DNA of 64,000 nt from Rarobacter incanus (GTDB lineage: Bacteria; Actinomycetota; Actinomycetes; Actinomycetales; Cellulomonadaceae). Every line of letters begins with the position of its first letter. Position 1 is the stretch's first letter. The translations under genes were made by a program, and so were the position numbers. This document shows, piece after piece, positions 9,245 through 18,049 of the stretch. Under the pieces are notes generated by a model, which was not told the origin of the DNA, did no database searches, and worked only from the letters and a program-made list of their open reading frames with translations. The DNA is taken from positions 1,054,001 to 1,118,000 of the forward strand of contig NZ_VFNV01000001.1 in NCBI RefSeq assembly GCF_006715765.1, read 5' to 3'.

Positions 9245-9951
9245 GCACCTCGATCGCAGCCGCCGAGGCCCCCATCCGGGTCGCCGTCGTCGACGACCAG
9301 GCACTGGTCCGCGCCGGATTCTCCATGGTCATAGACTCGCAACCCGATATGCGGGTCGTCGCCCAGGCCGACAACGGTGCCACGGCCGTTGCTGAGCTCA
9401 CGGCGGCGGACGTCGACGTGGTCCTGATGGACGTTCGCATGCCCGGGATGGACGGCCTGAGCGCGACGGGCGAGCTGGTCGCCGCCTGGCACCGGGGCGG
9501 CAACGATGCGCGCATTATCGTCCTGACGACGTTCGACGTGGATGAATACGCGATCGACGCGATCGAGCACGGTGCGTCGGGTTTCCTGCTCAAGGACGCA
9601 CCTCCCGAAGAAATGCTCGCGGCGATCCGCAACGTGCATCGCGGCGATGCCGTGCTGGCTCCCTCGACCACCCGGCGGCTGCTCGACCGCCTGGGGCGGC
9701 AACGGCCCGACCTGCCGCCGGCGACCGCGCCGGACCCCCGATTGGGTGACCTCACGGACCGCGAGCGCGAGGTCCTCACGCTGATAGCGCAGGGCCTGAC
9801 GAATCAGGAAATTGCCGCGCAGCTGGTCGTGGCGGAAGCCACCGTGAAGACGCACATCGGGCGGATCTTGGCGAAACTCGAGGTGCGTGACCGCGTCCAG
9901 GCGGTGATCTTCGCCTACGAGGTCGGGCTGGTCGCGCCGGGAGGCAAGTAG
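9241..9951 (+). CDS. NarL/LuxR-type response regulator
   Basis: A 236-residue regulator translationally coupled to the preceding kinase. The receiver domain has VVDDQ at 16-20 and phospho-acceptor Asp64 in VLMDVRMPGMDG; the C-terminal LuxR-type helix-turn-helix has LTDREREVLTLIAQGLTNQE and a recognition helix in VAEATVKTHIGRIL. In actinobacteria such pairs often control a neighbouring MacB-like ABC exporter, and one follows here behind an 18-bp perfect palindrome. That regulatory link is inference from order and site. Confidence 0.93.
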   Translation: MSTSIAAAEAPIRVAVVDDQALVRAGFSMVIDSQPDMRVVAQADNGATAVAELTAADVDVVLMDVRMPGMDGLSATGELVAAWHRGGNDARIIVLTTFDVDEYAIDAIEHGASGFLLKDAPPEEMLAAIRNVHRGDAVLAPSTTRRLLDRLGRQRPDLPPATAPDPRLGDLTDREREVLTLIAQGLTNQEIAAQLVVAEATVKTHIGRILAKLEVRDRVQAVIFAYEVGLVAPGGK

Positions 9952-9997
9952 CGCGGCAGGCGGCACGGGGCACGGCAGGCGGTACGGGGGCCGGGTT

Positions 9998-10015
9998 GTA
10001 CGACCGTGGTCGTAC
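9998..10015. promoter_or_regulatory. 18-bp perfect palindrome upstream of the ABC exporter operon
   Basis: GTACGACC and GGTCGTAC form perfect 8-bp arms around a 2-bp spacer, 109 bp upstream of the ABC ATPase start. The spacing and length suit a dimeric LuxR-type regulator such as the one encoded immediately upstream. A shorter repeat, GAAC-N6-GTTC, lies just before the ATPase ribosome site. Confidence 0.6.
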
Positions 10016-10123
10016 GCCACGATGCTGTGTGCGCCCATAGACCATCCTGTGGACTGATGTGCGGGGTCGATGGCTTCCTTAGGCTCGAACCATAACGTTC
10101 TTAAGACCCCAAGGGAGAATGAC

Positions 10124-10912
10124 ATGACCGCACCCGCTTCGCTGCGCACGACGCCGACCATAGCCGTCGCCGCCCGGAACCTGACCAAGACCTACGGGCA
10201 GGGCGCTGCCCAGGTGCGCGCTCTCGACGGCGTCAATGTCGACTTTGCGGAAGGCCAGTTCACGGCGATCATGGGGCCATCCGGCTCCGGCAAATCGACC
10301 CTCATGCACCTGCTCGCGGGCCTGGACACAGCATCCGGCGGCAACGCGTACATTGGCCAAACCGACGTGACACAGCTCACCGACAATCAGCTGACCGAGT
10401 TGCGCCGTCACCGCATCGGATTTGTGTTCCAGTCCTTCAACCTACTTCCGATGTTCACCGCCGAGCAGAACATCGTGTTGCCCGTCGAGCTTGCCGGCGG
10501 GAAGGTCAACCGCGAGTGGTTCGACACCCTCGTCACCACCCTCGGGTTGGGCAACCGTCTCGGGCACCGGCCCGCGGAACTATCGGGGGGCCAGCAGCAG
10601 CGCGTCGCCATCGCCCGCGCGCTCATCGCCCGCCCCGAGGTTATTTTCGCCGACGAGCCCACCGGCAACCTAGATACCCGTGCCGGAATAGAGGTGCTGA
10701 GCTTCCTGCGTCAGTCTGTAAGGGAGTTGGGACGGACCATCATCATGGTGACCCACGACCCTTCCGCTGCGTCGTATGCAGACCGTGTGATCTTGCTTGC
10801 CGACGGTCGCATTGCTGGCGTCATTGACCAGCCCACGCCCGATTCCGTGCTCGCGGGCCTCGACGCCCTGCGCACCGTGAGCGACGTCGCCACCACCGGG
10901 GTGCAGCACTGA
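10124..10912 (+). CDS. ABC exporter ATP-binding protein, MacB/LolD-like
   Basis: A 262-residue ATPase with Walker A GPSGSGKST, signature LSGGQQQRVAIARAL, Walker B VIFADEPTGNLDT and the switch His in MVTHD. The ATG at 10124 is chosen because AAGGGAGAA lies just upstream; an in-frame extension from 10070 has no such site. The spaced LolD/MacB-type sequence FTAIMGPSGSGKSTLMHLLAGLD groups it with exporters of peptides or antibiotics or lipoprotein-releasing systems. It overlaps the permease gene by 1 bp (TGATG). Confidence 0.94.
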   Translation: MTAPASLRTTPTIAVAARNLTKTYGQGAAQVRALDGVNVDFAEGQFTAIMGPSGSGKSTLMHLLAGLDTASGGNAYIGQTDVTQLTDNQLTELRRHRIGFVFQSFNLLPMFTAEQNIVLPVELAGGKVNREWFDTLVTTLGLGNRLGHRPAELSGGQQQRVAIARALIARPEVIFADEPTGNLDTRAGIEVLSFLRQSVRELGRTIIMVTHDPSAASYADRVILLADGRIAGVIDQPTPDSVLAGLDALRTVSDVATTGVQH

Positions 10913-13533
10913 TGCTACGACTAACGTTGGCGCAAATGCGCCGCTCCATGGGCCGACTCGTCGCGGCCGGCATCGCTATCGCGCTCGGCACGGGGTTTGT
11001 CTGCGCGACCCTGTTGGCATCCAACGCTATGACGCGGGCCACCTACGACGCCGTGACCGCAAACTACGGCAAGGCGGACGTGGTTATCACGTCCAATGGC
11101 GAAGTCGAACTCAAGGATCTGGACAGGATCGCCAAGCTTCCAGGGGTCTCCGAAGTCGCGCCGGGCGGCACGACGGGGCTGGTCGTCGGGGCCCTAGATT
11201 CGGGGGCGTACCTGAACGTCGCCGCCGTCGCGAGCGGCGACTTGGCTCCCTACGAGCTGGAATCGGGGCGCCTGCCGACCGCCAGCGACGAGATCGCCGT
11301 GCCCGCTTCCCGCGCGGAAGAGCTCGACGCACAGGTCGGCAAGACCATCACCGTGACGTCCTACGACCAATCGGGCACGGACAGCCGCCAGCTCACAGTT
11401 GTCGGACTGGTCAACAACCATGGCGCCGCGTTCCTCGGGCAGGGCGACCTGGGCGTCATGACTCTCACCGGCATCACCGATACGCTCGCTGCCCTGGGTG
11501 TTGCTTCGCCCGAAAGCTACGTCGCGTCCGTCATGGAACCGACGCTGGTGAAAATTGCGGATTCCACCAGCCTCGACACGGCAACCACCGAATTAGCCAC
11601 CGCCCTGCCCAGCGCCACCGTCAAGACCCGTGACCAGGCGGCCAGCGACGCAATGGCCTCATTCTCGGACGGGCAGGACGTGTTCACCGGATTCATCCTG
11701 GCTTTCGCCGCACTCGCTATGGTGGTGGCGGGCCTCGTCATCGCCAATACCTTCCAAGTCCTGGTCGCGCAGCGCACCCGGACGCTGGCGCTGTTGCGCT
11801 GCACCGGCGCCTCGAAGAGCCAACTGCTCCGATCCGTGCTGACCGAGGGAGCCATTTTGGGCTTGCTGTCCTCGATTGTCGGCGTCGTGCTTGCCACGGG
11901 GCTGGTGCAGGCGGCCCTGATGATCATCGGCCGTGTCCAGCATTCGTTCGAGGTTCCCCCCCGGGTGCAAGTCACATGGCCCTCGATCGTGGTGCCCATT
12001 GCCATCGGTATCGCAGTCACCGTAGTGGCGTGCTTCGTTCCGGCGCGGGAGGCAACGCGGGTGGCCCCGCTGGCCGCCTTGCGGCCCATGGAGGCGCCGT
12101 CGCTGCGCAAGCGCGGCGGGGTTGTGCGGCTGGTCTTGTCGCTGCTGTTCGGCCTGGGCGGTGCGGGTTTGCTCGCTTTGGGCCTTGCCGCGGGCAAGGA
12201 CCAGGTCGATTACGGCTTGCTGCTGGGCGTCGCCGGTGGCGCCATCTCGTTCTTCGGGGTGGCCCTTGGCGCGGTGTTCTGGCTTCCACCGGCGGCTCGC
12301 CTCATGGCCTTTCTTTTGGCCAAGGCCGGGCCCGCCGCCCGCTTGGCGGCCGCGAACGGCGTGCGCAATCCGCGCCGCATCGCCGCCACCAGCACCGCCC
12401 TGCTGATCGGCGTCACGCTTGTCACGACCATGTCGGTGGGCGCCGCGAGCGCGCGAGCAACCATGAAAAATACCTTGGACCAGGCATTCCCCTTCGATAT
12501 CGCGGTCACCCCGTTCGCGGTCAGTTCGGCCGAGGAACCCGGCGCCGCAGACGCGACCGCCGATGCGACGCAGTCGGCCGCGACCAAACAGACCGCCAAG
12601 GATCTGCTCGCAACAGTGACGAAGGTCGAGGGCGTCAGCCACGCGGCTATCGCCCGCGCCGCGACCTCGATCACTAGCACGGGGGGTGAGGCCAAGACGG
12701 CGACCACCTACATCGTTTCGACCGACCCCGCCACGGATGCGGGACTCGTCTTGCGCGGCACCCGGGATCTGGACAAGGTGAGGCCCGGCACGGTGGTCAT
12801 GTCATCCGCCATGGCCGAATCCATCGCGGACTCGCTCGCAGAACCCATCAAGACCGGCACATCCCTTCGCCTGGGCGATGCCTCCAACGCGGGGCCCACA
12901 GTTACCGTCGCGGTCGTCGATGGGCCCTCCCAATTTGTGGTGGCCGACCCCACCGACATGGACAGGCTCGAGGCCGCACAGCCTTCTGCGGTCACCCGCC
13001 TGGTGCTGGCCTCCTTGACCCCGGATGCCGATGCGAGCACCGTCCAGTCGAAAATCCAGGACAATGCCAGCACCGCCGTGCAGGTGACTTCGCCCGCGGC
13101 CGAACGCGCCATGTTCGATACCGTCATCAACACGCTGCTCGCGATCATCGTGGGATTGCTTGCGATAGCAGTGGTGATCGCCCTGATCGGTGTCGCAAAC
13201 ACCCTCTCGCTATCGGTGATCGAACGGCGTCGCGAATCCGCGACCCTGCGGGCGATCGGCCTCTCGCGCGGCCAGCTGCGCTGGACGCTAGCGATCGAAG
13301 GTTCGTTCATAGCGGCCGTCGGCACCATCTTAGGGGCGTTGCTGGGGCTCGCCTACGGGTGGATCGGTTCGACGATCGTGCTTGGCGCGTTTGCCGAACC
13401 CGTCCTCATCGTGCCGTGGCGCGACCTGGGACTCGTGGCGCTCGTGTCGCTGAGCGCAGGCCTGCTTGCGTCGGTTGTGCCGGCGCGCGGCGCGCTGCGC
13501 CAGTCCCCCGTGGAGGCGCTGGCAGTCGACTAG
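10912..13533 (+). CDS. ABC exporter permease with two FtsX domains
   Basis: An 873-residue permease typical of actinobacterial MacB/FtsX-like exporters: an N-terminal membrane helix (about 12-35), a MacB-type extracytoplasmic domain, three helices (about 255-370), a central four-helix region with two further helices, a second extracytoplasmic domain (about 520-730) and a final FtsX triplet (about 745-870) containing SVIERRRESATLRAIGLSRGQLRW. It is translationally coupled to the ATPase. Substrates of such systems are usually antimicrobial peptides or lipids; none can be assigned here. Confidence 0.93.
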   Translation: MLRLTLAQMRRSMGRLVAAGIAIALGTGFVCATLLASNAMTRATYDAVTANYGKADVVITSNGEVELKDLDRIAKLPGVSEVAPGGTTGLVVGALDSGAYLNVAAVASGDLAPYELESGRLPTASDEIAVPASRAEELDAQVGKTITVTSYDQSGTDSRQLTVVGLVNNHGAAFLGQGDLGVMTLTGITDTLAALGVASPESYVASVMEPTLVKIADSTSLDTATTELATALPSATVKTRDQAASDAMASFSDGQDVFTGFILAFAALAMVVAGLVIANTFQVLVAQRTRTLALLRCTGASKSQLLRSVLTEGAILGLLSSIVGVVLATGLVQAALMIIGRVQHSFEVPPRVQVTWPSIVVPIAIGIAVTVVACFVPAREATRVAPLAALRPMEAPSLRKRGGVVRLVLSLLFGLGGAGLLALGLAAGKDQVDYGLLLGVAGGAISFFGVALGAVFWLPPAARLMAFLLAKAGPAARLAAANGVRNPRRIAATSTALLIGVTLVTTMSVGAASARATMKNTLDQAFPFDIAVTPFAVSSAEEPGAADATADATQSAATKQTAKDLLATVTKVEGVSHAAIARAATSITSTGGEAKTATTYIVSTDPATDAGLVLRGTRDLDKVRPGTVVMSSAMAESIADSLAEPIKTGTSLRLGDASNAGPTVTVAVVDGPSQFVVADPTDMDRLEAAQPSAVTRLVLASLTPDADASTVQSKIQDNASTAVQVTSPAAERAMFDTVINTLLAIIVGLLAIAVVIALIGVANTLSLSVIERRRESATLRAIGLSRGQLRWTLAIEGSFIAAVGTILGALLGLAYGWIGSTIVLGAFAEPVLIVPWRDLGLVALVSLSAGLLASVVPARGALRQSPVEALAVD

Positions 13534-13542
13534 GAAACGATG

Positions 13543-14019
13543 TCACTCATCGCGTGGCGCCTGCTCCGGCTCGGGGTAGGCGCCACGCATACGTCCCGCA
13601 CTCGTCGTCGCGCGCACCACGCGGGGCAGGAAAAGCAGCACGAGGCTTGCCATCGCCGTCACGAGCAGCATCCCTGACATCAGGTAGGGCAGCGACGAGA
13701 CCACCGACACCGTGGCCACCAGGACCAACAATTCGAGCGTAATGGCGGGGCCGCGCAGCCATGAGCGACTTTCGAACGCGGCACGGGCGAATGCGCCAAA
13801 CGCCAATGCGATCCCCGCCGCCGCCACGCTCAGGCCCACGAGCAGGGAGCGTTCGTCGCTATCTGCGCCGATGGCCAGCCACACCCCAACCCCCGCTGCT
13901 GCCAGCGCCAGCAGGCCCTGCGCGCCGAAAACGGCCGCGAGCGCTCTGAGCTGCCACGTCGGCCGCTCGCTGGGCACCGTGCTCGGTTGCGCTTCGAGAA
14001 TCGGTTCGTTGGATGTCAT
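13543..14019 (-). CDS. Conserved small membrane protein, unknown function
   Basis: A 158-residue protein with a short polar N-terminus and four predicted membrane helices (about 26-48, 60-82, 92-112 and 115-132), then a charged tail ending PEPEQAPRDE. No family is recognised. It converges on the exporter operon with only 9 bp between stops and lies upstream, on the opposite strand, of the whiB1 region. Base composition matches its neighbours, so it is probably a resident gene. Confidence 0.7.
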   Translation of the reverse strand: MTSNEPILEAQPSTVPSERPTWQLRALAAVFGAQGLLALAAAGVGVWLAIGADSDERSLLVGLSVAAAGIALAFGAFARAAFESRSWLRGPAITLELLVLVATVSVVSSLPYLMSGMLLVTAMASLVLLFLPRVVRATTSAGRMRGAYPEPEQAPRDE

Positions 14020-14248
14020 GGTCCTACCGTACCTAAGTCCCTACCGCAGTCGAACAAGCGGCTCAAATGTGACGAAGGCAACACTGGAGGGATCGGGTAG
14101 ACCTTCCCGATCTCTTGTGATCTGCCGCCAGTCGTGTGAACCTAGATATCGGCTATTTTTACCCTCCGGCAATGCCAGAGCCTCACTTCGTTCACTCTTG
14201 GGTCCGAGTTGTGGTCAATAGCGAACCAATCGACGGCTGTCGATCGCG

Positions 14249-14275
14249 GGAATTGGCCCCGGGATCGACAATTCC
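14249..14275. promoter_or_regulatory. Inverted repeat upstream of whiB1
   Basis: GGAATTG and CAATTCC are separated by 13 bases, ending about 45 bp before the whiB1 start. The rest of the roughly 300-bp gap (14020-14320) shows no gene; TGTGA half-sites occur near 14067, 14116 and 14134 but without a symmetric partner, so a cyclic-AMP receptor site is not claimed. Confidence 0.4.
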
Positions 14276-14320
14276 GCGGACCGATTCGTGGCATTGTCTG
14301 ACCGCTTAAGGAGCATGTTC

Positions 14321-14569
14321 ATGGATTGGCGCAATCGCGCTGCGTGTCTGACCGAGGACCCGGAACTGTTTTTCCCCATTGGGAACACCGGCCCGGCCCT
14401 GGTGCAGATCGAAGAAGCAAAAAAGGTGTGCAACCGGTGCGAGGTCGTTGACGTGTGCCTCAAGTGGGCCATCGAATCCGGGCAGGACGCGGGGGTATGG
14501 GGCGGAATGTCGGAGGACGAGCGCCGCGCCTTCAAGCGCCGCACCGCTCGCGCGCGCCGCGCCGGCTAA
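14321..14569 (+). CDS. whiB1: WhiB1-type iron-sulfur transcription regulator
   Basis: An 82-residue Wbl protein. The four cluster-ligating cysteines are at 9, 37, 40 and 46, the same spacing as in mycobacterial WhiB1, followed by the GVWGGMSEDERRAFKRR turn and basic tail that contact sigma factor and DNA. The MDWR N-terminus and length match WhiB1, an essential nitric-oxide-sensitive regulator that binds the primary sigma factor. The ATG at 14321 lies 7 bases after AAGGAG; ATGs at 14288 and 14315 fit less well. A strong terminator follows, and pdtaS is the next gene, as in mycobacteria. Confidence 0.96.
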   Translation: MDWRNRAACLTEDPELFFPIGNTGPALVQIEEAKKVCNRCEVVDVCLKWAIESGQDAGVWGGMSEDERRAFKRRTARARRAG

Positions 14570-14588
14570 AGCCTGTCACTAGTTCCTC

Positions 14589-14633
14589 AGAGCCGCTGGG
14601 TACCGATCGGGTGCCCAGCGGCTCTTTCGTTTT
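14589..14633 (+). terminator. Intrinsic terminator of whiB1
   Basis: AGAGCCGCTGGG and CCCAGCGGCTCT form a perfect 12-bp stem with a 13-base loop, followed by TTCGTTTT. It begins 20 bp after the whiB1 stop and lies just before the convergent pdtaS stop. Confidence 0.9.
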
Positions 14634-14651
14634 GCGGGCGCGGGAACCGCG

Positions 14652-16109
14652 CTAGTCGTCGAGCGGAACTTCGAGGTGAACCTCCGTGCCACCGCCCGGG
14701 CGGGCGCTCCAACTGATTGTTCCGCGCAGTTCGTTTGCGACAAGCGTGGATACGATCTGCGTACCCAGGCCGCCGCCCGGCCCCGCGTCGCCCATGCCCT
14801 GGCCGTCGTCGCTCACTAAGATGTGCATCCCGGCGTTGGTTCGCTCCGCGATGATTTCGACCGTCCCGCCGCCGACGGGGGCCAGCCCGTGCTCAACAGC
14901 GTTCGTCACCAATTCGGTCAGAACTAGCGCTAGCGCCGTCGCGGCGTCAGCCGGCACGTGCCCAAACTTGCCGGTGCACACCGTCCGCACGGGCGTGTCA
15001 GCGGCGGCCACATCCGCGGCAAGGCGCAGCACTCTGCCCACCATGGCATCGAATTCGACGCGCTCGTCGAGCGCCTGCGACAGCGAGTCGTGCACTAGGG
15101 CGATAGTGGCGACGCGGCGCATGGCCTCGTCCAATGCTGCGCGTGCTTCCGGCACCTTCATGCGCCGCGATTGCAGACGCAGCAGGGCGGCCACTGTCTG
15201 GAGGTTGTTCTTGACGCGGTGGTGTATCTCGCGAATCGTCGCATCCTTGGTGATCAATTCCCGCTCGCGGCGGCGCAGCTCCGAAACGTCACGACACAAC
15301 AGCACGGCCCCTATGCGCGCCCCCGACGGCTCGATCAGCGGCACCGCTCGCAGCGAGAGGCAAACCCCGCGCGATTCGATTTCAGCACGCCAGGCGGCCT
15401 TGCCGAGCAAAACCAATGGCAACGATTCATCCACCGGCGACTTGTATTCGACGATGTCGGTAACGATCTCGATCAGCGAGTCGCCGACAAGCGGCCCCAT
15501 GACGCCCAGGCGATGAAAGCAGCTCAGGGCGTTCGGGCTTGCGTACAGCACCTCACCCTCGCCGTTGAGTCGGATCAGCCCGTCGCCAACCCGCGGGGCG
15601 CCTCGCCGCGGCCCGGTGGTCCCGTCGGGAAGCGGAAAATCTCCGACGGACACCATGGTGAGCAGGTCGTCGGCCGCCTCGACGTAATTCAGTTCGAGTC
15701 TGCTCGGCGTGCGCCCGGACCCGAGGTTGGTCTGGCGCGCCAGGACTGCGATCACCGTGCTGCCCCGCCTAACCGGCACCGTGTCCTCACGCACCGCGTA
15801 GGTGCCGAACCAGCGCGGCTCGCGAATCTTGTGGATCTTGCCGGTGGCCATAGTCTCACGCAGAATCTCAACGGATCCTTCTGGCGCGAAGCTGCCCACA
15901 ATATCGTCGTAATGCACGGTGGCGCCGGTGCTCGGCCGGCACTGCGCGACCGCCATGAAGGCGCCATCCGTCGTGGGCACCCACAGCACCAGATCAGCGA
16001 AGGCCAGGTCGGAGATGAGTTGCCAGTCTCCGATGAGAAGATGGAGCCAATCCGCCTGTGCAGGGTCAAGATCGGTGTGAGCGGCGACTAGTTCGCTGAT
16101 AGTTGACAC
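14652..16109 (-). CDS. pdtaS: PdtaS-type cytosolic sensor histidine kinase
   Basis: A soluble kinase of about 485 residues with an N-terminal GAF domain, a PAS domain (about 175-285), a HisKA_2 helix with EIHHRVKNNLQTVAALL (acceptor His near 296) and a HATPase with ELVTNAVEHG and SDDGQGMG. This is the architecture of mycobacterial PdtaS, which phosphorylates the RNA-binding antiterminator PdtaR, and the adjacency to whiB1 matches Rv3219-Rv3220c. The GTG at 16109, giving STISELVAAHT, aligns with the family N-terminus; upstream in-frame ATG codons exist. PdtaR is not in the window. Confidence 0.92.
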   Translation of the reverse strand: MSTISELVAAHTDLDPAQADWLHLLIGDWQLISDLAFADLVLWVPTTDGAFMAVAQCRPSTGATVHYDDIVGSFAPEGSVEILRETMATGKIHKIREPRWFGTYAVREDTVPVRRGSTVIAVLARQTNLGSGRTPSRLELNYVEAADDLLTMVSVGDFPLPDGTTGPRRGAPRVGDGLIRLNGEGEVLYASPNALSCFHRLGVMGPLVGDSLIEIVTDIVEYKSPVDESLPLVLLGKAAWRAEIESRGVCLSLRAVPLIEPSGARIGAVLLCRDVSELRRRERELITKDATIREIHHRVKNNLQTVAALLRLQSRRMKVPEARAALDEAMRRVATIALVHDSLSQALDERVEFDAMVGRVLRLAADVAAADTPVRTVCTGKFGHVPADAATALALVLTELVTNAVEHGLAPVGGGTVEIIAERTNAGMHILVSDDGQGMGDAGPGGGLGTQIVSTLVANELRGTISWSARPGGGTEVHLEVPLDD

Positions 16110-16197
16110 ACAAGTAACCATACGCAGTAGCGGGCAGTCGGCCATAGTCCGGCATAGGCTTAGCGTGAGTGATTTTGCTCAACGTGATTGGAGGATC

Positions 16198-16710
16198 ATG
16201 CAGGTCGATGTCGCAACGGCAGTTGCTTACTCAACGTCCGCGGTCGTCAGCGCTCTTTGCGACGAGGACTTCATCACGTTTGTGACTGCCAAGACGGGCG
16301 CGACTGTCACCCATATCACCACAACATCTCAGACGAATGGTGCCGCCACGGTGGTGGTCCGTCGCAATTTGCCGACGACGGTCATCCCCGCGCAAGCGCG
16401 TGCCTTCGTCGGGTCAAATCTTGAGTTGCGCGAGGTGGACGCGTGGGCTGAGCCCATGCAGGGAGCCGACGGTCCGCGTTACGGAACCATCGCGATCGAG
16501 GTCGCGGGAGTCCCCGCCCACGCGAGCGGACACGTGCGCGTGCTTCCCACGGAAGGAGGCTGCAACCTCCGCTACGACCTGACGGTGCGCGCAACTGTGC
16601 CGCTGTTCGGGGCCGTCATCGAGCGCCAGGTGGCCGATGGCGTGCGCACCGCGGTGGACGCGCTTTGCGCTGCGCTCGAGGAATGGCTCAAATCGAGATC
16701 GGGCGAGTAA
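16198..16710 (+). CDS. DUF2505 domain protein
   Basis: A 170-residue DUF2505 protein. This actinobacterial family resembles the START/polyketide-cyclase fold and is presumed to bind a hydrophobic ligand; no function is established. The ATG at 16198, preceded by GGAGGA, is preferred to the GTG at 16165. The C-terminal region with VPLFGAVIERQVADGVR and a final amphipathic helix is characteristic. It diverges from pdtaS. Confidence 0.8.
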   Translation: MQVDVATAVAYSTSAVVSALCDEDFITFVTAKTGATVTHITTTSQTNGAATVVVRRNLPTTVIPAQARAFVGSNLELREVDAWAEPMQGADGPRYGTIAIEVAGVPAHASGHVRVLPTEGGCNLRYDLTVRATVPLFGAVIERQVADGVRTAVDALCAALEEWLKSRSGE

Positions 16711-16714
16711 GGGA

Positions 16715-16733
16715 GCTGCGGCGCGTCCGCAGC
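16715..16733 (+). terminator. Hairpin after the DUF2505 gene
   Basis: GCTGCGG and CCGCAGC pair perfectly around a 5-base loop starting 4 bp after the stop. There is no U-tract, so it may be a Rho-assisted terminator or only a stability element. Confidence 0.45.
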
Positions 16734-16874
16734 GAGAATCGTCGCTTTCATGCGCGCAGGCAGGATAACCTTAGTGGTGTTGTGCGGTCCGGCGCATCGT
16801 GATGCCTTACTTGGTGGACGCCGGCCGTCCGGTTTTATCTGTGCGCCGCTTTGCGGCCACTGCGATGTTGGCTT

Positions 16875-16893
16875 TGTCTGGAGTTACCAGACA
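16875..16893. promoter_or_regulatory. Inverted repeat upstream of the LacI gene
   Basis: TGTCTGGAGTTACCAGACA has perfect 7-bp arms around 5 bases, about 95 bp before the LacI start. It could be an autoregulatory operator or an RNA hairpin in the leader. Otherwise the gap between 16734 and 16987 shows nothing recognisable. Confidence 0.4.
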
Positions 16894-16987
16894 TGCATGG
16901 GGGCACGCCCAACGTCTTCGACCGGCACGGTTGTGATCGCACGCGACGAATAGCGACGGACCGGATCACGCCGTTTGAAGGAGCACG

Positions 16988-18010
16988 ATGGAGCAGCGTC
17001 CCCCCACGCTCGATGAGGTTGCCATTGCCGCTGGAGTTTCCAGGTCAACGGCGTCACGCGTCATAAACGGCGCTGCTAGGGTCTCCCCCGCCACAAAACG
17101 AGCGGTCGAGTATGCCATTGAGCGCCTTGGCTACGTGCCCAACCATGCGGCCCGCTTCCTGGTGATGCGCAAAACGGGTTTCATCGTCCTCATTACGGAC
17201 CAGGTTTCGCGGCCCACGCACCGCGACATCATCAAATCCGTGATCGACGTTTGTGATGCCGCGGGTCTGTCCGTGGTTCTGAAGCCGGCAAGCGCCGAAC
17301 CGGAACGCATAGAAAGGCTGCGTCGGACACTACGCCCGGGGTTCGCGGACGGTGTCATCGTTGCAAGCGCGGGGGTCGACGCTAACACCGTAGGCGTTGT
17401 GCTCGACTCCGGGCTCCCCAGCGTTTTCATTGGCCGACCCGCCGTCGCGGGCCGTGTCCCCACGTACGCGGGCGTGGATTTCGACGAGGTCGTGCGCCTG
17501 GGGCTTGCCCAGTTCGCAGCGCGCGGCGCCACCAGGCCACTTTTGATCGCCGGTCCAACGAGCGATCTCGCCGAACCGTGGGCACGCTTGAGCGCGGCGC
17601 AAGGAATCGACGCACTACGCGTCGACGCCACTGGGCTGGGGATCGATGCGGGCTGCACGGCTATCCGTAAGGCCCGCGCCCAGGGGGCGGCCTTCGATGC
17701 GGTGTTGACGGAGAACGGTCCGCTCGCTGTGGGAGCGCTGCTTGAGCTTGGCGCGACGCCGCCCGCGGGGGCCGATGCGCAATCGCGACACGCGCGCATC
17801 CCGGTGGTGGCATTCGGTGCCGCCGATTTCACGCGGGTTCCGGCCAGCAACCTCGCGGTGGTCGTTCACCCGGCGGCAGACATTGCGCGGTTGGCCGCGA
17901 CCATGTTGGTTGCGCAGCTCGACAAGGATGCGCAACCGGCCTGCGAATCCGACGAGCCCGGGTCGGCAACCCACCTGGTGACTCCGTGGATCGGCGATCA
18001 GGCAGTTTGA
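16988..18010 (+). CDS. LacI-family transcription regulator
   Basis: A 340-residue regulator. The N-terminal helix-turn-helix reads TLDEVAIAAGVSRSTASRVINGAARVS and the hinge helix NHAARFLVMRKT; a periplasmic-binding-protein-like sensor domain follows (about 60-335). The ATG has AAGGAG upstream. The nearest sugar genes are the isomerase/kinase pair at 23.9-26.0 kb, whose promoter contains the LacI-type palindrome ACAACGTTGT; a regulatory link is possible but untested. The gene converges on metI. Confidence 0.9.
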   Translation: MEQRPPTLDEVAIAAGVSRSTASRVINGAARVSPATKRAVEYAIERLGYVPNHAARFLVMRKTGFIVLITDQVSRPTHRDIIKSVIDVCDAAGLSVVLKPASAEPERIERLRRTLRPGFADGVIVASAGVDANTVGVVLDSGLPSVFIGRPAVAGRVPTYAGVDFDEVVRLGLAQFAARGATRPLLIAGPTSDLAEPWARLSAAQGIDALRVDATGLGIDAGCTAIRKARAQGAAFDAVLTENGPLAVGALLELGATPPAGADAQSRHARIPVVAFGAADFTRVPASNLAVVVHPAADIARLAATMLVAQLDKDAQPACESDEPGSATHLVTPWIGDQAV

Positions 18011-18049
18011 CCCGCCGACCCACCGCGCGCCGCGCACCGGCCGCTACCG

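Noticed and set aside
16750-16953. 67-codon ORF upstream of the LacI gene
   Set aside because: It has no ribosome site, atypical composition and no recognisable features; the region is better read as leader and regulatory DNA.
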